Source: a virus
Length of the DNA stretch: 31,925 nucleotides
Reading direction: 5' to 3' (one strand)
Virus record (IMG/VR): IMGVR_UViG_3300048587_000235
Location: 1 to 31,925 of that record
The notes beneath the pieces are model-generated. The model was not told where the DNA came from. It worked only from the letters and a program-made list of their open reading frames with translations, and made no database searches. This document shows, piece after piece, positions 14,487 to 23,328 of this stretch; position 1 is the stretch's first letter; every line of letters begins with the position of its first letter. A program made the translations under genes and the position numbers.

Positions 14487-14885
14487 TTATGCGAAGGTGC
14501 ATCCTGCTGCTGTTACTACTGAACCTTCTACGTACCAATTAGTACCGTCTGATTCTAATGATACCCAATCCCCTTTAAGGAATTTTGCTATTACCAATGT
14601 TATCGTTGTTTCTGCGTCTGCGGCTACTACCGCACCAGCTACTTGTGCGCTTCCAAAAATCAAAGAGTTTCCTCCTGTGATTGTCCAGTTTGTCCCTGCG
14701 GTTGTTGCAGTGCAAATGAATTTAAAGTTAACTCCTGCTATTGGTGCTGGAAGTGTGATTGCTTTTCCCGTTGCTGGCAATAAAAATGTTTTACCAGCGT
14801 CGGAAGCGGTTAAGGTCTTTGCAGCCGTAACGGATTCATAAACGTTATTGGCGTTAAGTTGTCTGTAAATTGTTGTTGTGCTCAT
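14487..14885 (-). CDS. Putative capsid decoration or head-fibre protein
   Basis: This 132-residue protein is rich in Ala, Thr, Val and Gly. It has beta segments (GKTFLLPATGKAITLP, FKFICTATTAGTNWTITGG) and the ending WVSLESDGTNWYVEGS, a pattern found in small head-fibre or decoration proteins. Its place between the protease and the capsid gene supports a head role. It has no signal peptide or membrane segment. A surface-exposed capsid protein is the best guess. Confidence 0.65.
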   Translation of the reverse strand: MSTTTIYRQLNANNVYESVTAAKTLTASDAGKTFLLPATGKAITLPAPIAGVNFKFICTATTAGTNWTITGGNSLIFGSAQVAGAVVAADAETTITLVIAKFLKGDWVSLESDGTNWYVEGSVVTAAGCTFA

Positions 14886-14886
14886 T

Positions 14887-15969
14887 TTAGTTTTGTCTTA
14901 TTTTTTCAAGTAATCTTCCTTTTTTATCCAAAGCCACTTGCGTTGGCTGTGCTTTTACTGGCTTAGCCGCAGGCTCTTTTGAAAGTTCCACAATTGTTTC
15001 CTCTTGTTTTTTGATAAGCTCATCCTGTGCTTTCAATTTGGTTTCAAGAGTTTTAAATCGTTCTTCCGTTGCCTCCGCATCCTTTTTGTATTTGATCATA
15101 ATGGATTTGATTGCGTTTGCAATCTCCGCCATTTGCGCATCGTCATTCATTTGCGCAGGGGCATCTGGTTTCGCTGCAGCGGCTTCTTTTACCTCTGCAA
15201 TCATACCATCGGTTGTAACAACAAGTGTCTTTCCATCTTCTATTGGATAATCTCCAACAGGCAAAGGCACTTTAGTACCATCATCAGCCATAACCCAAAC
15301 AGGAACTCCTGCTGCAAGTTGTTCGCCTTCAAACTCAATGGTAGTATCTCCCGAAACCACCGAACCAAGTTTAATTTCTTTTTCCATTCCTAAGAATGCT
15401 TTAACTTCCTTCATAAAGGAATCCAATTTGTCTGACATATTTATTTCATTTTTTAAATTAATCTGCTTTAAGTCAATCATAGCGTCAACGCTAAAACCTT
15501 TTACCTTTCCTGTCTTTACATAGTTGTTCCAAACATCGTCGCTATCAACCTTCATAGTGGCTATCCAACTGCCCTTTGGGTACGATAACCCGAAGTTTGC
15601 GGATTTGTCAATTTTTGTGTCCTCAACTATCCAACTTTCAACGAACGTTACGCCATCAATTGGGTCTAAATGCTCAATCGTGCTGTTCTTTTGGTAGTTC
15701 GATTTGAAGAAATGGTGTGAAAGTTCCTTTATGGTGTCGGCATCAAATACGATATTGAACTCCTGTCCGTCCTGATTGCGATATATCTTTTTGTCAGGCT
15801 CTAAAACAAGCCCTATCAAGATACGTTGTTCTTTGTCGATTTCCTTTAATTGTATCTTTTCATTTTTTAAAGCTACAAATAGCCCTTCCATAGCTGGGTC
15901 GTCCACTAACGATATTCCGAAAACACCGTCATTTTTTGCAGGATTGAAAGTCGCTTGGTAGGTTATCAT
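14887..15969 (-). CDS. Prohead protease (XkdF/S78-like) fused to a scaffold-like domain
   Basis: From ATG 15969 the product has 360 residues; a TTG three codons earlier is less likely. The N-terminal about 165 residues match an XkdF-like prohead protease: FGISLVDDPAMEG near the start, a probable catalytic His in STIEHLDPIDGV, and a probable catalytic Ser in VKGFSVDAM. The C-terminal half is Glu/Lys-rich, with a coiled coil (about residues 285-335) of the kind that acts as a scaffold and is removed on maturation. An internal methionine (NMSDKLDSFMKEV) could start a separate scaffold. A hairpin abuts the start codon. Confidence 0.82.
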   Translation of the reverse strand: MITYQATFNPAKNDGVFGISLVDDPAMEGLFVALKNEKIQLKEIDKEQRILIGLVLEPDKKIYRNQDGQEFNIVFDADTIKELSHHFFKSNYQKNSTIEHLDPIDGVTFVESWIVEDTKIDKSANFGLSYPKGSWIATMKVDSDDVWNNYVKTGKVKGFSVDAMIDLKQINLKNEINMSDKLDSFMKEVKAFLGMEKEIKLGSVVSGDTTIEFEGEQLAAGVPVWVMADDGTKVPLPVGDYPIEDGKTLVVTTDGMIAEVKEAAAAKPDAPAQMNDDAQMAEIANAIKSIMIKYKKDAEATEERFKTLETKLKAQDELIKKQEETIVELSKEPAAKPVKAQPTQVALDKKGRLLEKIRQN

Positions 15970-15970
15970 A

Positions 15971-15998
15971 CAATACAAACAAAATAAATGTTGTATTG
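15971..15998 (-). promoter_or_regulatory. Inverted repeat abutting the protease start codon
   Basis: CAATACAAAC (15971-15980) and GTTGTATTG (15990-15998) form an imperfect stem with a nine-base A/T-rich loop. In the leftward mRNA the stem ends immediately before ATG 15969, so it could limit translation of the protease. No experimental basis. Confidence 0.35.
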
Positions 15999-16032
15999 TT
16001 ATACTTTTTTAAGACTTTTTTTATTTTTGTGT

Positions 16033-17613
16033 TCACAAAGTAGCATTACTTTCAATATTCCTATCCATTTCTTGACTGCTCGATACGTCAGAAGAAACTA
16101 CATAGGCTTTTATGGGTTGGTTTCCTCCCTGTATTGAATCGGCTATTTGATTGCTTCCAGTACCCTGTACTAAATTGAATGATGGGGCTGGTGGCGCTCC
16201 CGTTCCCGAACCTACACTTGCGCTCGTTGTTACGGGCTTGGTGGATAGTATTTTCTTTACGTTTATAAATCCAGCAATACCAATAGCTGCGGCATTGGCA
16301 AACTTTAATATAGTTCCGAACGGATCGGGTATTACCGAAGTTGCGCTAAGTGCAGAAGTAACACCTTGAAAAGTGTTTATGGTAGCTTGTGAAGCTGCTA
16401 TCCCCTTTGCCAAGGCGCTACCTTCTTTTGCAAGCCCTCCGAGTATATTCAATGTTTGATTGGCAATAGCAAACTTGGCATCCCTCAACCTTTCCTCATC
16501 CTCTTTAATCTTGTCGTTCTTTTCCTTTTCAATTTTAGCTTCTTCTTCTGCCCTTTGCTTCGCTATTTCAAGTGCCTGTTCGTCATAGTATTTATTTACC
16601 TCCGCAATGGCCTCACGCTTAAACACTTCGTCCGCAACAAGGTTTTCTATTTCAAGCAATCTTCTTTCCCTTTCAACTTCCGATTTTACGAGTTCGTCTT
16701 CCCTGTTCTTGTCGGCAAACTCTTGGCGTATTCTCGCTATTTCCTCAATGGCTTTTATCTCCTCGTCTATGCGTTTTTGTGCGGAATCGTCAAAGGTTAT
16801 TTTTGTGTTGTCGGTTTCTTTTTGGGTATTGGTTTTTGATTTTTGTTCGGGGTTATCTATATCAAAAAGAACCGTTTCCAAATCAATTGCCTCGCCTTTG
16901 GCTTTCAGCAATGCCTGTTCCAGTTCATTGATTGCCTTCGCCCTTTCCCTTACCGTGTCAGTTGAATATTGAGCAGCACCCTCCGCGCCAAGAAAGGCAA
17001 ATGCCGCAGCCCCTTTTATTTTTTCCCACAAAGATAGTTCTTCACTTGTTGCCTTTAATCTTTCAAGTTGAACCTCAAGTATCTTTATTTGTTCTTTGTT
17101 GTATTCCTGTGCCTGTTTTACAAGTGCCTTTTTTTGTTCCTGCAACGCTTCCGTTGCTTTGCCCTCTTTTGTTAATAGGCTTATTTTTTTATCCAGCAAT
17201 CCTATCTCGGAAGATAATACGTCGGCATTTGAACGGTTAAGTTGCAATTGTTCTTCGAGCCTTTCGTTTGCTCTTGTGATAAATTCTACAATGTCATCCC
17301 AATATGTAACCACCAATCCAAGCGAAACAACAAAAGCACCTATACCCGTTGCCAATAGCGCGCCACGTGTTGCCTTTAAAGAACCATTGAAAAGTTTGGA
17401 CGCTTCAAAGGCATCCTTTAACCTTGTGGCAAGTCCTCCCGTCAAGCTGTCGAGTATTGCAATAGCCCCGCCATTGCCGGCTACGTCGTCAACAGACTTT
17501 GCGGCTTTCTTTCCCTCCTTGTCTACCTTGTCTAAACTCCCAGCAAGCCTTTCCGCATCCTTTGCGGTTTCGTCCATATTGGACGTTATTATGATTTCCC
17601 TCGTGATCGCCAT
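16033..17613 (-). CDS. Tail tape measure protein
   Basis: The 526-residue protein has the usual tape-measure mixture. The N-terminal region is helical (DETAKDAERLAGSLDKVDKE). A hydrophobic pair of helices follows (GALLATGIGAFVVSLGLVVTYW, about residues 84-105). A long Glu/Lys/Arg coiled coil covers about residues 115-375, and a second hydrophobic region (INTFQGVTSAL..., AAAIGIAGFINVKKI) about 400-465. The short length suggests a rather short tail, roughly 80 nm if the usual 0.15 nm per residue holds. It overlaps the end of the small gene at 17589-17744. The assignment is by architecture. Confidence 0.8.
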   Translation of the reverse strand: MAITREIIITSNMDETAKDAERLAGSLDKVDKEGKKAAKSVDDVAGNGGAIAILDSLTGGLATRLKDAFEASKLFNGSLKATRGALLATGIGAFVVSLGLVVTYWDDIVEFITRANERLEEQLQLNRSNADVLSSEIGLLDKKISLLTKEGKATEALQEQKKALVKQAQEYNKEQIKILEVQLERLKATSEELSLWEKIKGAAAFAFLGAEGAAQYSTDTVRERAKAINELEQALLKAKGEAIDLETVLFDIDNPEQKSKTNTQKETDNTKITFDDSAQKRIDEEIKAIEEIARIRQEFADKNREDELVKSEVERERRLLEIENLVADEVFKREAIAEVNKYYDEQALEIAKQRAEEEAKIEKEKNDKIKEDEERLRDAKFAIANQTLNILGGLAKEGSALAKGIAASQATINTFQGVTSALSATSVIPDPFGTILKFANAAAIGIAGFINVKKILSTKPVTTSASVGSGTGAPPAPSFNLVQGTGSNQIADSIQGGNQPIKAYVVSSDVSSSQEMDRNIESNATL

Positions 17614-17744
17614 TGCCTTTTTATTTTATATCTTACGCTTTTCCAATCCGTAACAAGTTCGTGCTTCCCCTTGGCAATTTCTATAGCCCTGCCACCTCCG
17701 TAAAAATCCCCTTTCTTTAATATTTCTAAAATATCCGCTATCAT
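17589..17744 (-). CDS. Small basic protein between tail tip and tape measure genes
   Basis: This 51-codon frame begins with ATG overlapping the stop of the tail tip gene (ATGA) and ends 25 nt inside the tape measure gene. The product (MIADILEILKKGDFYGG..., then IEIAKGKHELVTDWKSVRYKIKRQW) is basic and helical and looks like a genuine protein rather than chance sequence. Its unbroken fit into the gap between two structural genes is the main support. The function is unknown. Confidence 0.6.
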   Translation of the reverse strand: MIADILEILKKGDFYGGGRAIEIAKGKHELVTDWKSVRYKIKRQWRSRGKS

Positions 17745-20029
17745 TGCCCTGATTGGTTTATGTAAATGGTTTGTTTGTTATTTGCGTTGGTTATGATTAA
17801 ATAAACACCTCTGTCGTCTGGATCAGTATTCTCAATAAAAGTCAATGTTAAATGGTTTCCAGATTGTGTTACAGTTAGAAAGTCAATCGTTGCGCCTTGA
17901 CTTACTTTTTGGATGGTTGCTCCTTCTAAGTTGCTTACATAGATTGTATCGGTCTTTGCCGTGTAATCTGTATAGTAAGAACGTGGAGCAACTACGCCCC
18001 CAATACTTTCATCAAAAGAATTAACAAGGTCGAAATTGGTCTTTCCATTCAACAGGTTAAAACTGTATTTGTCTATCCGATAATAGCTTTCCTTTATTTT
18101 CAATACATCGTTTAGCTGTAGCTTTAGTGTTAACCATAAAGGAAGCACCGCACTAAAATTAAAACTCCTTTTTTTTATGTTGAATATCGCCTCGATATAT
18201 TTCTGATAATGGTTCGAGTAAAGCGTGTTTTGAATAACAGACCCATCCCATTCGTTAATTTCCTTTCCAAAGGTGGTAGAGTATTGCGGATAGTTCACAA
18301 AATCAACGTGCATCGGTATATTGAAACCGTCAAGTTCCTGTTTATTGCCATCGTCATCAATAAAACCTATCGGTTTTGTTATCGAACTTATGTTTTGATT
18401 GTAGAATAAATGGGCTTTTGGGTTAGCGGGGCTTAAATCCTCCCCGATTATAGCCGCATATTGCACCTGTGAAAGTACATTGTCCTGCAAATCGGGCAGT
18501 CTTTCGTAAACAAATTGCTCAAAAGGCAGTTCAAAGGCCAAAGAATCCCCGTCCAAAGGGTTTCCATTGTCATCATTCAATCTCAACTCCTCATCACCAT
18601 AGGCAATAAGTGTGTTTTCTTTAAATTGAAGGTTCAATATTGTCGTGGGTTCGGAAAATTTAAACGATATTTCGTTAAGTATTTCGCCCCTTGACACGTC
18701 AAAACTCTCAAAGTCAATGTATCTTGTTACTTCATAAACATTGCCCTCAGCATAATATTCATTCAATCCATTGATATACAATGTTCCGTCATCCTGTGGA
18801 ATAACCACCAACTTATACATATTGAACAGCCCCTTTAAAAAGTCTATAATCTTCATTTTTGGGACTTCTTCCGCAACAACAAAGACACTTTCTATTGTGT
18901 TCTCAGAAGCAAATGTAAAAAAGTATTGATTAGGTGGGTCTCCGGGTACAGAACTGTTTCGTCTTTGTTCCAATTCAGCAGAATAAACAAACTTTTGCGT
19001 ACATACCACCTCGTAATAAACGGAATATGTTATCTCGCCACCATCATAATCCAAGCGTGATTGTTGTGTTGCAGTTCCCGTATGGGTCGTTTCTTTAAAC
19101 ACCTCCCCATCCCTGTACATTTTAATTGTGTACTCAACATTTTCATACCCTGCCGAGGGGGTTACTTCTAAAGTCATAAAGAATCTGACCCTATCGTCTG
19201 AGGCACTTGTGTTCTGAACTGTATATGACCCCACATTAGTTGAAAGGTTCATGTAGGTACTATCTCCTGAATCAAAATCTACTATTTGTGTATCGCCACC
19301 TGTTTGCTTTTCTTTGTGGGGGTTGAGCCACATGTAGAGCTTGGTAAATTCCGAAGTCCCGAAAAAATCCCTACTGAAAACAATATCGTACTTTGTTTCA
19401 ATCGCTTCAATAATTCGTATCAGCTTTAGGCTTGGTCTCAAATCGTTCCAAATAACACCAGCATCGTTGCCACCCAAATAAGATATATTGGCAAGTTTTT
19501 CCGTTTGAGTGTTGTCTGTATTAATCGAATTGATGTAGTACTGTTTCTTTACAAAGAGATTGTAAATTAAATCCCCCGAAAACAAAGACCCTTCCAACCC
19601 CGTTCTAACCGTGTCTGAATCGTAGTCGTGATCGTAAGCGGAAAGGTCAAGACTGCTCAACTCATCGTTCTTTAACTTGTCCTTTAAATCGACTAAGTTT
19701 CCGAAGAAGTTAATCGTGTATGCACTCGGTTTGTTTTTTTTAACGCTTACTTTTGACAACCTGAATTTACCGTACTTAAAAGGGATTCCGTCCAAATCTA
19801 TTCGCCCATCAATCTTTGTGCGCGCATCAAAAGAATTGTCAATATTAGCATCATAGTAGTGCCTGAATATAATATTGTTCCTTCGGGATGCCGGAACTGT
19901 GAAAGTTCGCGTAAAGGAAGTGGTATTCTTTGTAATGTCCTTAATATCCACAACGGAAGAAACCACCTCCACGTTTTCATCTTTGAACTGGTCTAATCTT
20001 TGGTTTGCTATGTACAGGGTTGTAATCAA
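17741..20029 (-). CDS. Large tail tip/baseplate protein
   Basis: The 762-residue protein starts with YIANQRLDQFKDENVEV and contains SFTRTFTVPASRRNNIIF (about residues 37-54) and IDGRIDLDGIPFKYGKFRLSKV. I know this N-terminal pattern from Bacteroidota phage tail proteins, where it probably serves as a distal tail/hub-like module. A mixed middle part includes PKMKIIDFLKGLFNMYKL (about residues 385-402). The last 80 residues form a beta domain ending TIYINQSGQ. It lies beside the tape measure gene, as hub proteins do. Distal-tail versus hub assignment is uncertain. Confidence 0.7.
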   Translation of the reverse strand: MITTLYIANQRLDQFKDENVEVVSSVVDIKDITKNTTSFTRTFTVPASRRNNIIFRHYYDANIDNSFDARTKIDGRIDLDGIPFKYGKFRLSKVSVKKNKPSAYTINFFGNLVDLKDKLKNDELSSLDLSAYDHDYDSDTVRTGLEGSLFSGDLIYNLFVKKQYYINSINTDNTQTEKLANISYLGGNDAGVIWNDLRPSLKLIRIIEAIETKYDIVFSRDFFGTSEFTKLYMWLNPHKEKQTGGDTQIVDFDSGDSTYMNLSTNVGSYTVQNTSASDDRVRFFMTLEVTPSAGYENVEYTIKMYRDGEVFKETTHTGTATQQSRLDYDGGEITYSVYYEVVCTQKFVYSAELEQRRNSSVPGDPPNQYFFTFASENTIESVFVVAEEVPKMKIIDFLKGLFNMYKLVVIPQDDGTLYINGLNEYYAEGNVYEVTRYIDFESFDVSRGEILNEISFKFSEPTTILNLQFKENTLIAYGDEELRLNDDNGNPLDGDSLAFELPFEQFVYERLPDLQDNVLSQVQYAAIIGEDLSPANPKAHLFYNQNISSITKPIGFIDDDGNKQELDGFNIPMHVDFVNYPQYSTTFGKEINEWDGSVIQNTLYSNHYQKYIEAIFNIKKRSFNFSAVLPLWLTLKLQLNDVLKIKESYYRIDKYSFNLLNGKTNFDLVNSFDESIGGVVAPRSYYTDYTAKTDTIYVSNLEGATIQKVSQGATIDFLTVTQSGNHLTLTFIENTDPDDRGVYLIITNANNKQTIYINQSGQ

Positions 20030-20041
20030 TTTTTTCTTTTA

Positions 20042-20069
20042 AACCGCCCCTAAATTAATAAGGGCGGTT
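20042..20069 (-). terminator. Terminator-like hairpin before the tail tip gene
   Basis: AACCGCCC (20042-20049) and GGGCGGTT (20062-20069) form a strong stem. The T run after it on the minus strand is weak (TTTAAAAG), so termination may be partial. It lies between the 51-residue gene and the tail tip gene. Confidence 0.55.
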
Positions 20070-20079
20070 GTTAATTTAA

Positions 20080-20235
20080 TTAATTATTATCACGCCTTAC
20101 GGTTTCTTTCCAATTTTCAATATCAGCGTGCGTGACATTGTTTTGGTTCAATTCACTAATTCGGTTTTTTCTTTCTTCAGACAACAAGTAATTACCGAAA
20201 CTTACAATGTCTTTTTTGTTAAAATAAGTTACCAT
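20080..20235 (-). CDS. Small conserved-looking phage protein, 51 residues
   Basis: ATG 20235 opens a 51-codon frame ending at TAA 20082-20080. The product (YFNKKDIVSFGNYLLSEER near residues 4-22, then VTHADIENWK) resembles small proteins that I associate with Bacteroidota phage tail regions. It fills the gap between two tail genes and is followed by a hairpin. It has no membrane segment. The function is unknown. Confidence 0.7.
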   Translation of the reverse strand: MVTYFNKKDIVSFGNYLLSEERKNRISELNQNNVTHADIENWKETVRRDNN

Positions 20236-20288
20236 TTTTCTTTATTTTTCAATGGTTATCGCCTACTCTTTAGCTTTTCGGCTTCCGC

Positions 20289-21362
20289 TTAAATATTATT
20301 TATTTCGTTATAAGAATACTCAAAATCAACTTCGTAATTAATCAGCTTTTCTTTTAACTGTGTTTTATAGGTAAGGTCTTTCGATTTTATATTGATGGGC
20401 GTAATTAAAGCGCCCTCTATTATCCATTGTCTTTCGCTTAGGAATAATTGTTTGAAAGTTTCGTTTCTGCTTTCGGAAACAAATCCGCTATTTATTTTGA
20501 ACCCCTCGCGCCCCTGTACGTTGTAGGTCACGAATTGGTGATTTCCATCAATAGGCTGACCCCTATCGCTTTCAAAACTTTCGGAAGTCGTTGTTAAGTT
20601 TGACGAACGTTCCTTGAAAAATGTAAGCACCTGTTCATAACCATATTTATTCTGAAACATAACTTGAACGGGATTGTATTTCCATTCATCCGTAACCAAT
20701 AGGGTGATGCCTGTAATATCCTGCGTATCAAATTTATGGGTTATTTCAATATATGAATTTGAAGCAAGGTCGGAAATCTTGACCCAAAGATTTTTTACAA
20801 GTTCGTTTGAGTTTGTGGTAGCGGACACGTTAAACGTAAAATTAATATCGCTCCCCGGATGCGATGTAACGGTTATCTGCGAATCTTCCGTTTCACTTAC
20901 CAATATTGGAACGCAGAACAAACCGCCCCTTTCCACTTTAAAATCAGTTCCCGAGACCAGCATTCCTGTTTCGTTCAAAGACTGGTTGTCCATTGCGTAA
21001 TAATAGCCCCTCGACATCAGTTCCGTATGTTGAAGCTGTGCAAATTCAGTACCCGACCCTCTGTTGTATTTTACTTGTGTCTTGACCCACGCTGAATTTA
21101 TATTATCCACTACGTTCGTATCGGTTGCGGTCTGCGGCTCGAACTCTACAAAATCACTCACAACCCTCGAAATATTGACCTTGCTCGTTCCTGTGCTGGC
21201 CGTTGGGTTTGGAATTGTCCAAGAATATGTTGGTGTTGATGGAGGCGATAACTTTGCCCCTTTCCAAACAAATACTTCTAATATGTAGGAATCGCAGACA
21301 AGCCCGCTATTGGGGCTTACAAATGGGGTTTCTATGTAGTGGGGCGAAAGGGAACGTATCAT
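20289..21362 (-). CDS. Tail protein, 357 residues
   Basis: This beta-rich protein (SYILEVFVWKG, SWTIPNP, VNISRVVSDFVEF, YIEITHKFDTQDITGITLLVTDEWKYNPVQV) has no membrane segment or signal peptide. It starts in an ATGA overlap with the tail completion gene and lies just upstream of the tail tip gene. Its size and position fit a distal tail or tail-tip component of Bacteroidota siphophages. No catalytic motif is visible and the exact role is unknown. Confidence 0.65.
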   Translation of the reverse strand: MIRSLSPHYIETPFVSPNSGLVCDSYILEVFVWKGAKLSPPSTPTYSWTIPNPTASTGTSKVNISRVVSDFVEFEPQTATDTNVVDNINSAWVKTQVKYNRGSGTEFAQLQHTELMSRGYYYAMDNQSLNETGMLVSGTDFKVERGGLFCVPILVSETEDSQITVTSHPGSDINFTFNVSATTNSNELVKNLWVKISDLASNSYIEITHKFDTQDITGITLLVTDEWKYNPVQVMFQNKYGYEQVLTFFKERSSNLTTTSESFESDRGQPIDGNHQFVTYNVQGREGFKINSGFVSESRNETFKQLFLSERQWIIEGALITPINIKSKDLTYKTQLKEKLINYEVDFEYSYNEINNI

Positions 21363-21886
21363 TTTAAACTCATTTTTAATAAATCCTCAACCTCTAAAGC
21401 GTATGCTTCCACAATATCATCGGGCAGGCTCTTGAAATGGTACTCAAATGGCGTTGTCAAAAAGTGTGTCGTTTCCAATCCTGTGTGATATACTGAATTG
21501 GCCAACGCAAACAAAAGTCCTTTCCTTTTTTGGAACTTTCCGCTCTTTGTTCTGGGCGCGATTCCCCTTCTTATACTCCAGCCGTTAAATGCCATATAGG
21601 GTGGGCGTTTGTTTTTATATCTAAAGTTTTCACGGCTTCCAAAAACACTTTTCTTTTTCCATTTCGTGCCGTCGGCCTTTGTACCGCCTACTCCCTTGAC
21701 CCCTTGATCTATGTAGATACCGTAATCCTCCATTGACAAAGAAGTGGTAAAGCTATTCTTGTATTCAATCGTTTCGGCTTTAAGCGAATTGGAAAGCGCG
21801 CCACTTGCGTTCTTTTTTTTAAGATTATCCTTTGCATCGGAAATTACATTTGCCCAAAAATTATCTATTGCCTGTTTTACGTACAT
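21359..21886 (-). CDS. HK97 gp10-like head-tail joining/tail completion protein
   Basis: The 175-residue basic protein has the pattern of the gp10-like family: an N-terminal helix, then DYGIYIDQGVKGVGGTKADG (residues 57-76) and RPPYMAFNGWSIRRGIAP, ending in a helix (DDIVEAYALEVEDLLKMSL). Such proteins complete the neck or tail terminator. It overlaps the preceding gene by 10 nt and the next by 4 nt. Confidence 0.72.
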   Translation of the reverse strand: MYVKQAIDNFWANVISDAKDNLKKKNASGALSNSLKAETIEYKNSFTTSLSMEDYGIYIDQGVKGVGGTKADGTKWKKKSVFGSRENFRYKNKRPPYMAFNGWSIRRGIAPRTKSGKFQKRKGLLFALANSVYHTGLETTHFLTTPFEYHFKSLPDDIVEAYALEVEDLLKMSLK

Positions 21887-22344
21887 AGGTTTAATGTTGT
21901 ATTGGGCATTTCTACTTCAAATGTGAGTTTCCATCCATCCAATAGATTTACGTTGGAATAGGTTATGATTTCAAGTTGTGGATTCTCATTTGCCGTTATA
22001 TTGTTGTCCTCAAAATCCCTGTACATTGATGTCCACAATCTATTTAAAGCTGCTAAGGTATCGTTGTAATTATCCACTTCATTATCCTGACCCCAAAATT
22101 TATCGGTTCTTATTTCTTTGTTTATGTCGCGGATATCCAAACAAACTATCTCAACATTGAATTTAACCGTTTGCCCATTGGTGAAACTTCCCGAAACAAT
22201 ATCAACATTCAACAAAGGGAAAACATTGCCCTTGTCCAAATCAATGCTATCGTCTGGGGAATTTGTTACGGTGTTGATATATTCATCAGCATCAGCAAGC
22301 TGTTTGATGTAGTAGAGAAGTTGGGTATATTGGTTTAAACTCAT
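21877..22344 (-). CDS. Tail terminator-like protein
   Basis: This 155-residue alpha/beta protein (LNQYTQLLYYIKQLADADEYIN, NVFPLLNVDIVSGSF, TVKFNVEIVCLD, LTFEVEMPNTT) resembles tail terminator proteins, which have an N-terminal helix followed by antiparallel strands. It sits next to the gp10-like gene, the common pairing in siphophages. Its ATG starts where the upstream gene stops. The family was assigned by pattern only. Confidence 0.6.
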   Translation of the reverse strand: MSLNQYTQLLYYIKQLADADEYINTVTNSPDDSIDLDKGNVFPLLNVDIVSGSFTNGQTVKFNVEIVCLDIRDINKEIRTDKFWGQDNEVDNYNDTLAALNRLWTSMYRDFEDNNITANENPQLEIITYSNVNLLDGWKLTFEVEMPNTTLNLCT

Positions 22345-22541
22345 TAGTCCAATGTTTTTAAAACGTCTTTTTCTTTTGTAAATTCAAAGTCCTCGTGGTA
22401 ACTTTCTTCAATTCCACAAATCAACTCATAAGATATTTGGTTACGCCTAAGAAAAATACCCCTAATCATTCTTTGCTTTTGGTCTGGATCTGTTTTTAAA
22501 TAAACATATTCCCCAATATCGTATTTTGTATCTATTCTCAT
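22344..22541 (-). CDS. Hypothetical protein, 65 residues
   Basis: This short protein contains YDIGEYVYLKTDPDQKQRMIRGIFLRRN near residues 7-34, like small SH3-type domains found in phage hypothetical proteins. It starts within the ATGA overlap of the tail chaperone downstream frame and ends at the next start. It has no membrane segment. The function is unknown. Confidence 0.68.
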   Translation of the reverse strand: MRIDTKYDIGEYVYLKTDPDQKQRMIRGIFLRRNQISYELICGIEESYHEDFEFTKEKDVLKTLD

Positions 22542-22807
22542 AACTGCGTTGTTGTTGTGCCGGGTTTCTTTTTTCTTAACTGTGTTTCAAGTTTCTGTTT
22601 GTCTATTTTGTGCGCTAAAAACAACAATGTTTCTCCCGCTGGCTTATCTAAAACCTTATCCATCTTTAATAAGTTTCCCTTAGCTAAACTTTCAATCGTT
22701 GCATACCATCCCCATTTTTCAAAATAGCTTAATGCGCCATCGCCTTCGCTTGTTCCGCTTCCGTATATCTCTGGATACTTACCCTTAATTCCCTCGCTAT
22801 ATTGCAA
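22538..22807 (-). CDS. Tail assembly chaperone, downstream frame (GT-like, made by -1 frameshift)
   Basis: This frame has no good start of its own (TTG at 22807) and lies in the -1 frame relative to the 188-residue chaperone. The two share 79 nt. A run of nine T on the minus strand (22814-22806) contains T TTT TTT in the zero frame. A shift there gives a fusion of about 252 residues: 163 from the first frame plus 89 from this one (LQYSEGIKGKYP..., YFEKWGWYATIESLAKG). The organisation copies the lambda G/GT pair, where the longer product recruits the tape measure. The exact shift site is inferred. Confidence 0.72.
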   Translation of the reverse strand: MQYSEGIKGKYPEIYGSGTSEGDGALSYFEKWGWYATIESLAKGNLLKMDKVLDKPAGETLLFLAHKIDKQKLETQLRKKKPGTTTTQL

Positions 22808-23295
22808 AAAAAAAGCAATGCCCCGTTTACGATATTCATAGGCATTTGTTTCATTGCTTCTGCCTTTTCCTCGGTTCCTGAATAGTACTCTATGTTATAG
22901 TTCCCAAAGGCATCTTTTTTGGTTACCTTTCTAAATAACACGCCCATCGTCTTGTGCAAATCTTCTATTTCTACGCCGAAGGTTGAAAGGTCTACGAACT
23001 CCCGTGTGGTAATCTTGTCCAAGTTCGGAACAAAACCATATTCAATTCCATTCATTTTAAAAGTGTTCTTGAATGGAGTGTCCTCGTTCATTGCCTTGTC
23101 AATCTGCTCCACGATTTCCGAATAGTCCTTGTGTGATATGTCCTTTACTTTTCGATGTGACAGACACGTGAATATCTCAATCTTTCGTGTGTTGAAATTA
23201 AATAGGTTCAAGTCCTCCCTTAAACAAAGTTTGTGGTACTTTTGGTATTGTTCAAGCGTAATGTCGCCAATATGTTCGGGCAAAGTGATCTTCAT
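22729..23295 (-). CDS. Tail assembly chaperone, upstream frame (G-like)
   Basis: The 188-residue protein starts KITLPEHIGDITLEQYQKYHKL and contains RKIEIFTCLSH, EFVDLSTFGVEIEDLHKTMGVLFR and DAFGNYNIEYYSGTEEKAEAMKQM, features I know from Bacteroidota phage proteins encoded before tail genes. It ends in a long 79-nt overlap with a second frame, with a T9 slippery run, which points to programmed -1 frameshifting. In other siphophages, chaperones of this kind keep the tape measure soluble during tail assembly. It lies immediately after the large terminase gene. Confidence 0.72.
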   Translation of the reverse strand: MKITLPEHIGDITLEQYQKYHKLCLREDLNLFNFNTRKIEIFTCLSHRKVKDISHKDYSEIVEQIDKAMNEDTPFKNTFKMNGIEYGFVPNLDKITTREFVDLSTFGVEIEDLHKTMGVLFRKVTKKDAFGNYNIEYYSGTEEKAEAMKQMPMNIVNGALLFFCNIARELRVSIQRYTEAEQAKAMAH

Positions 23296-23328
23296 ACTGT
23301 ATAAACAAATTAAAAGGTTTTTTGTTAT

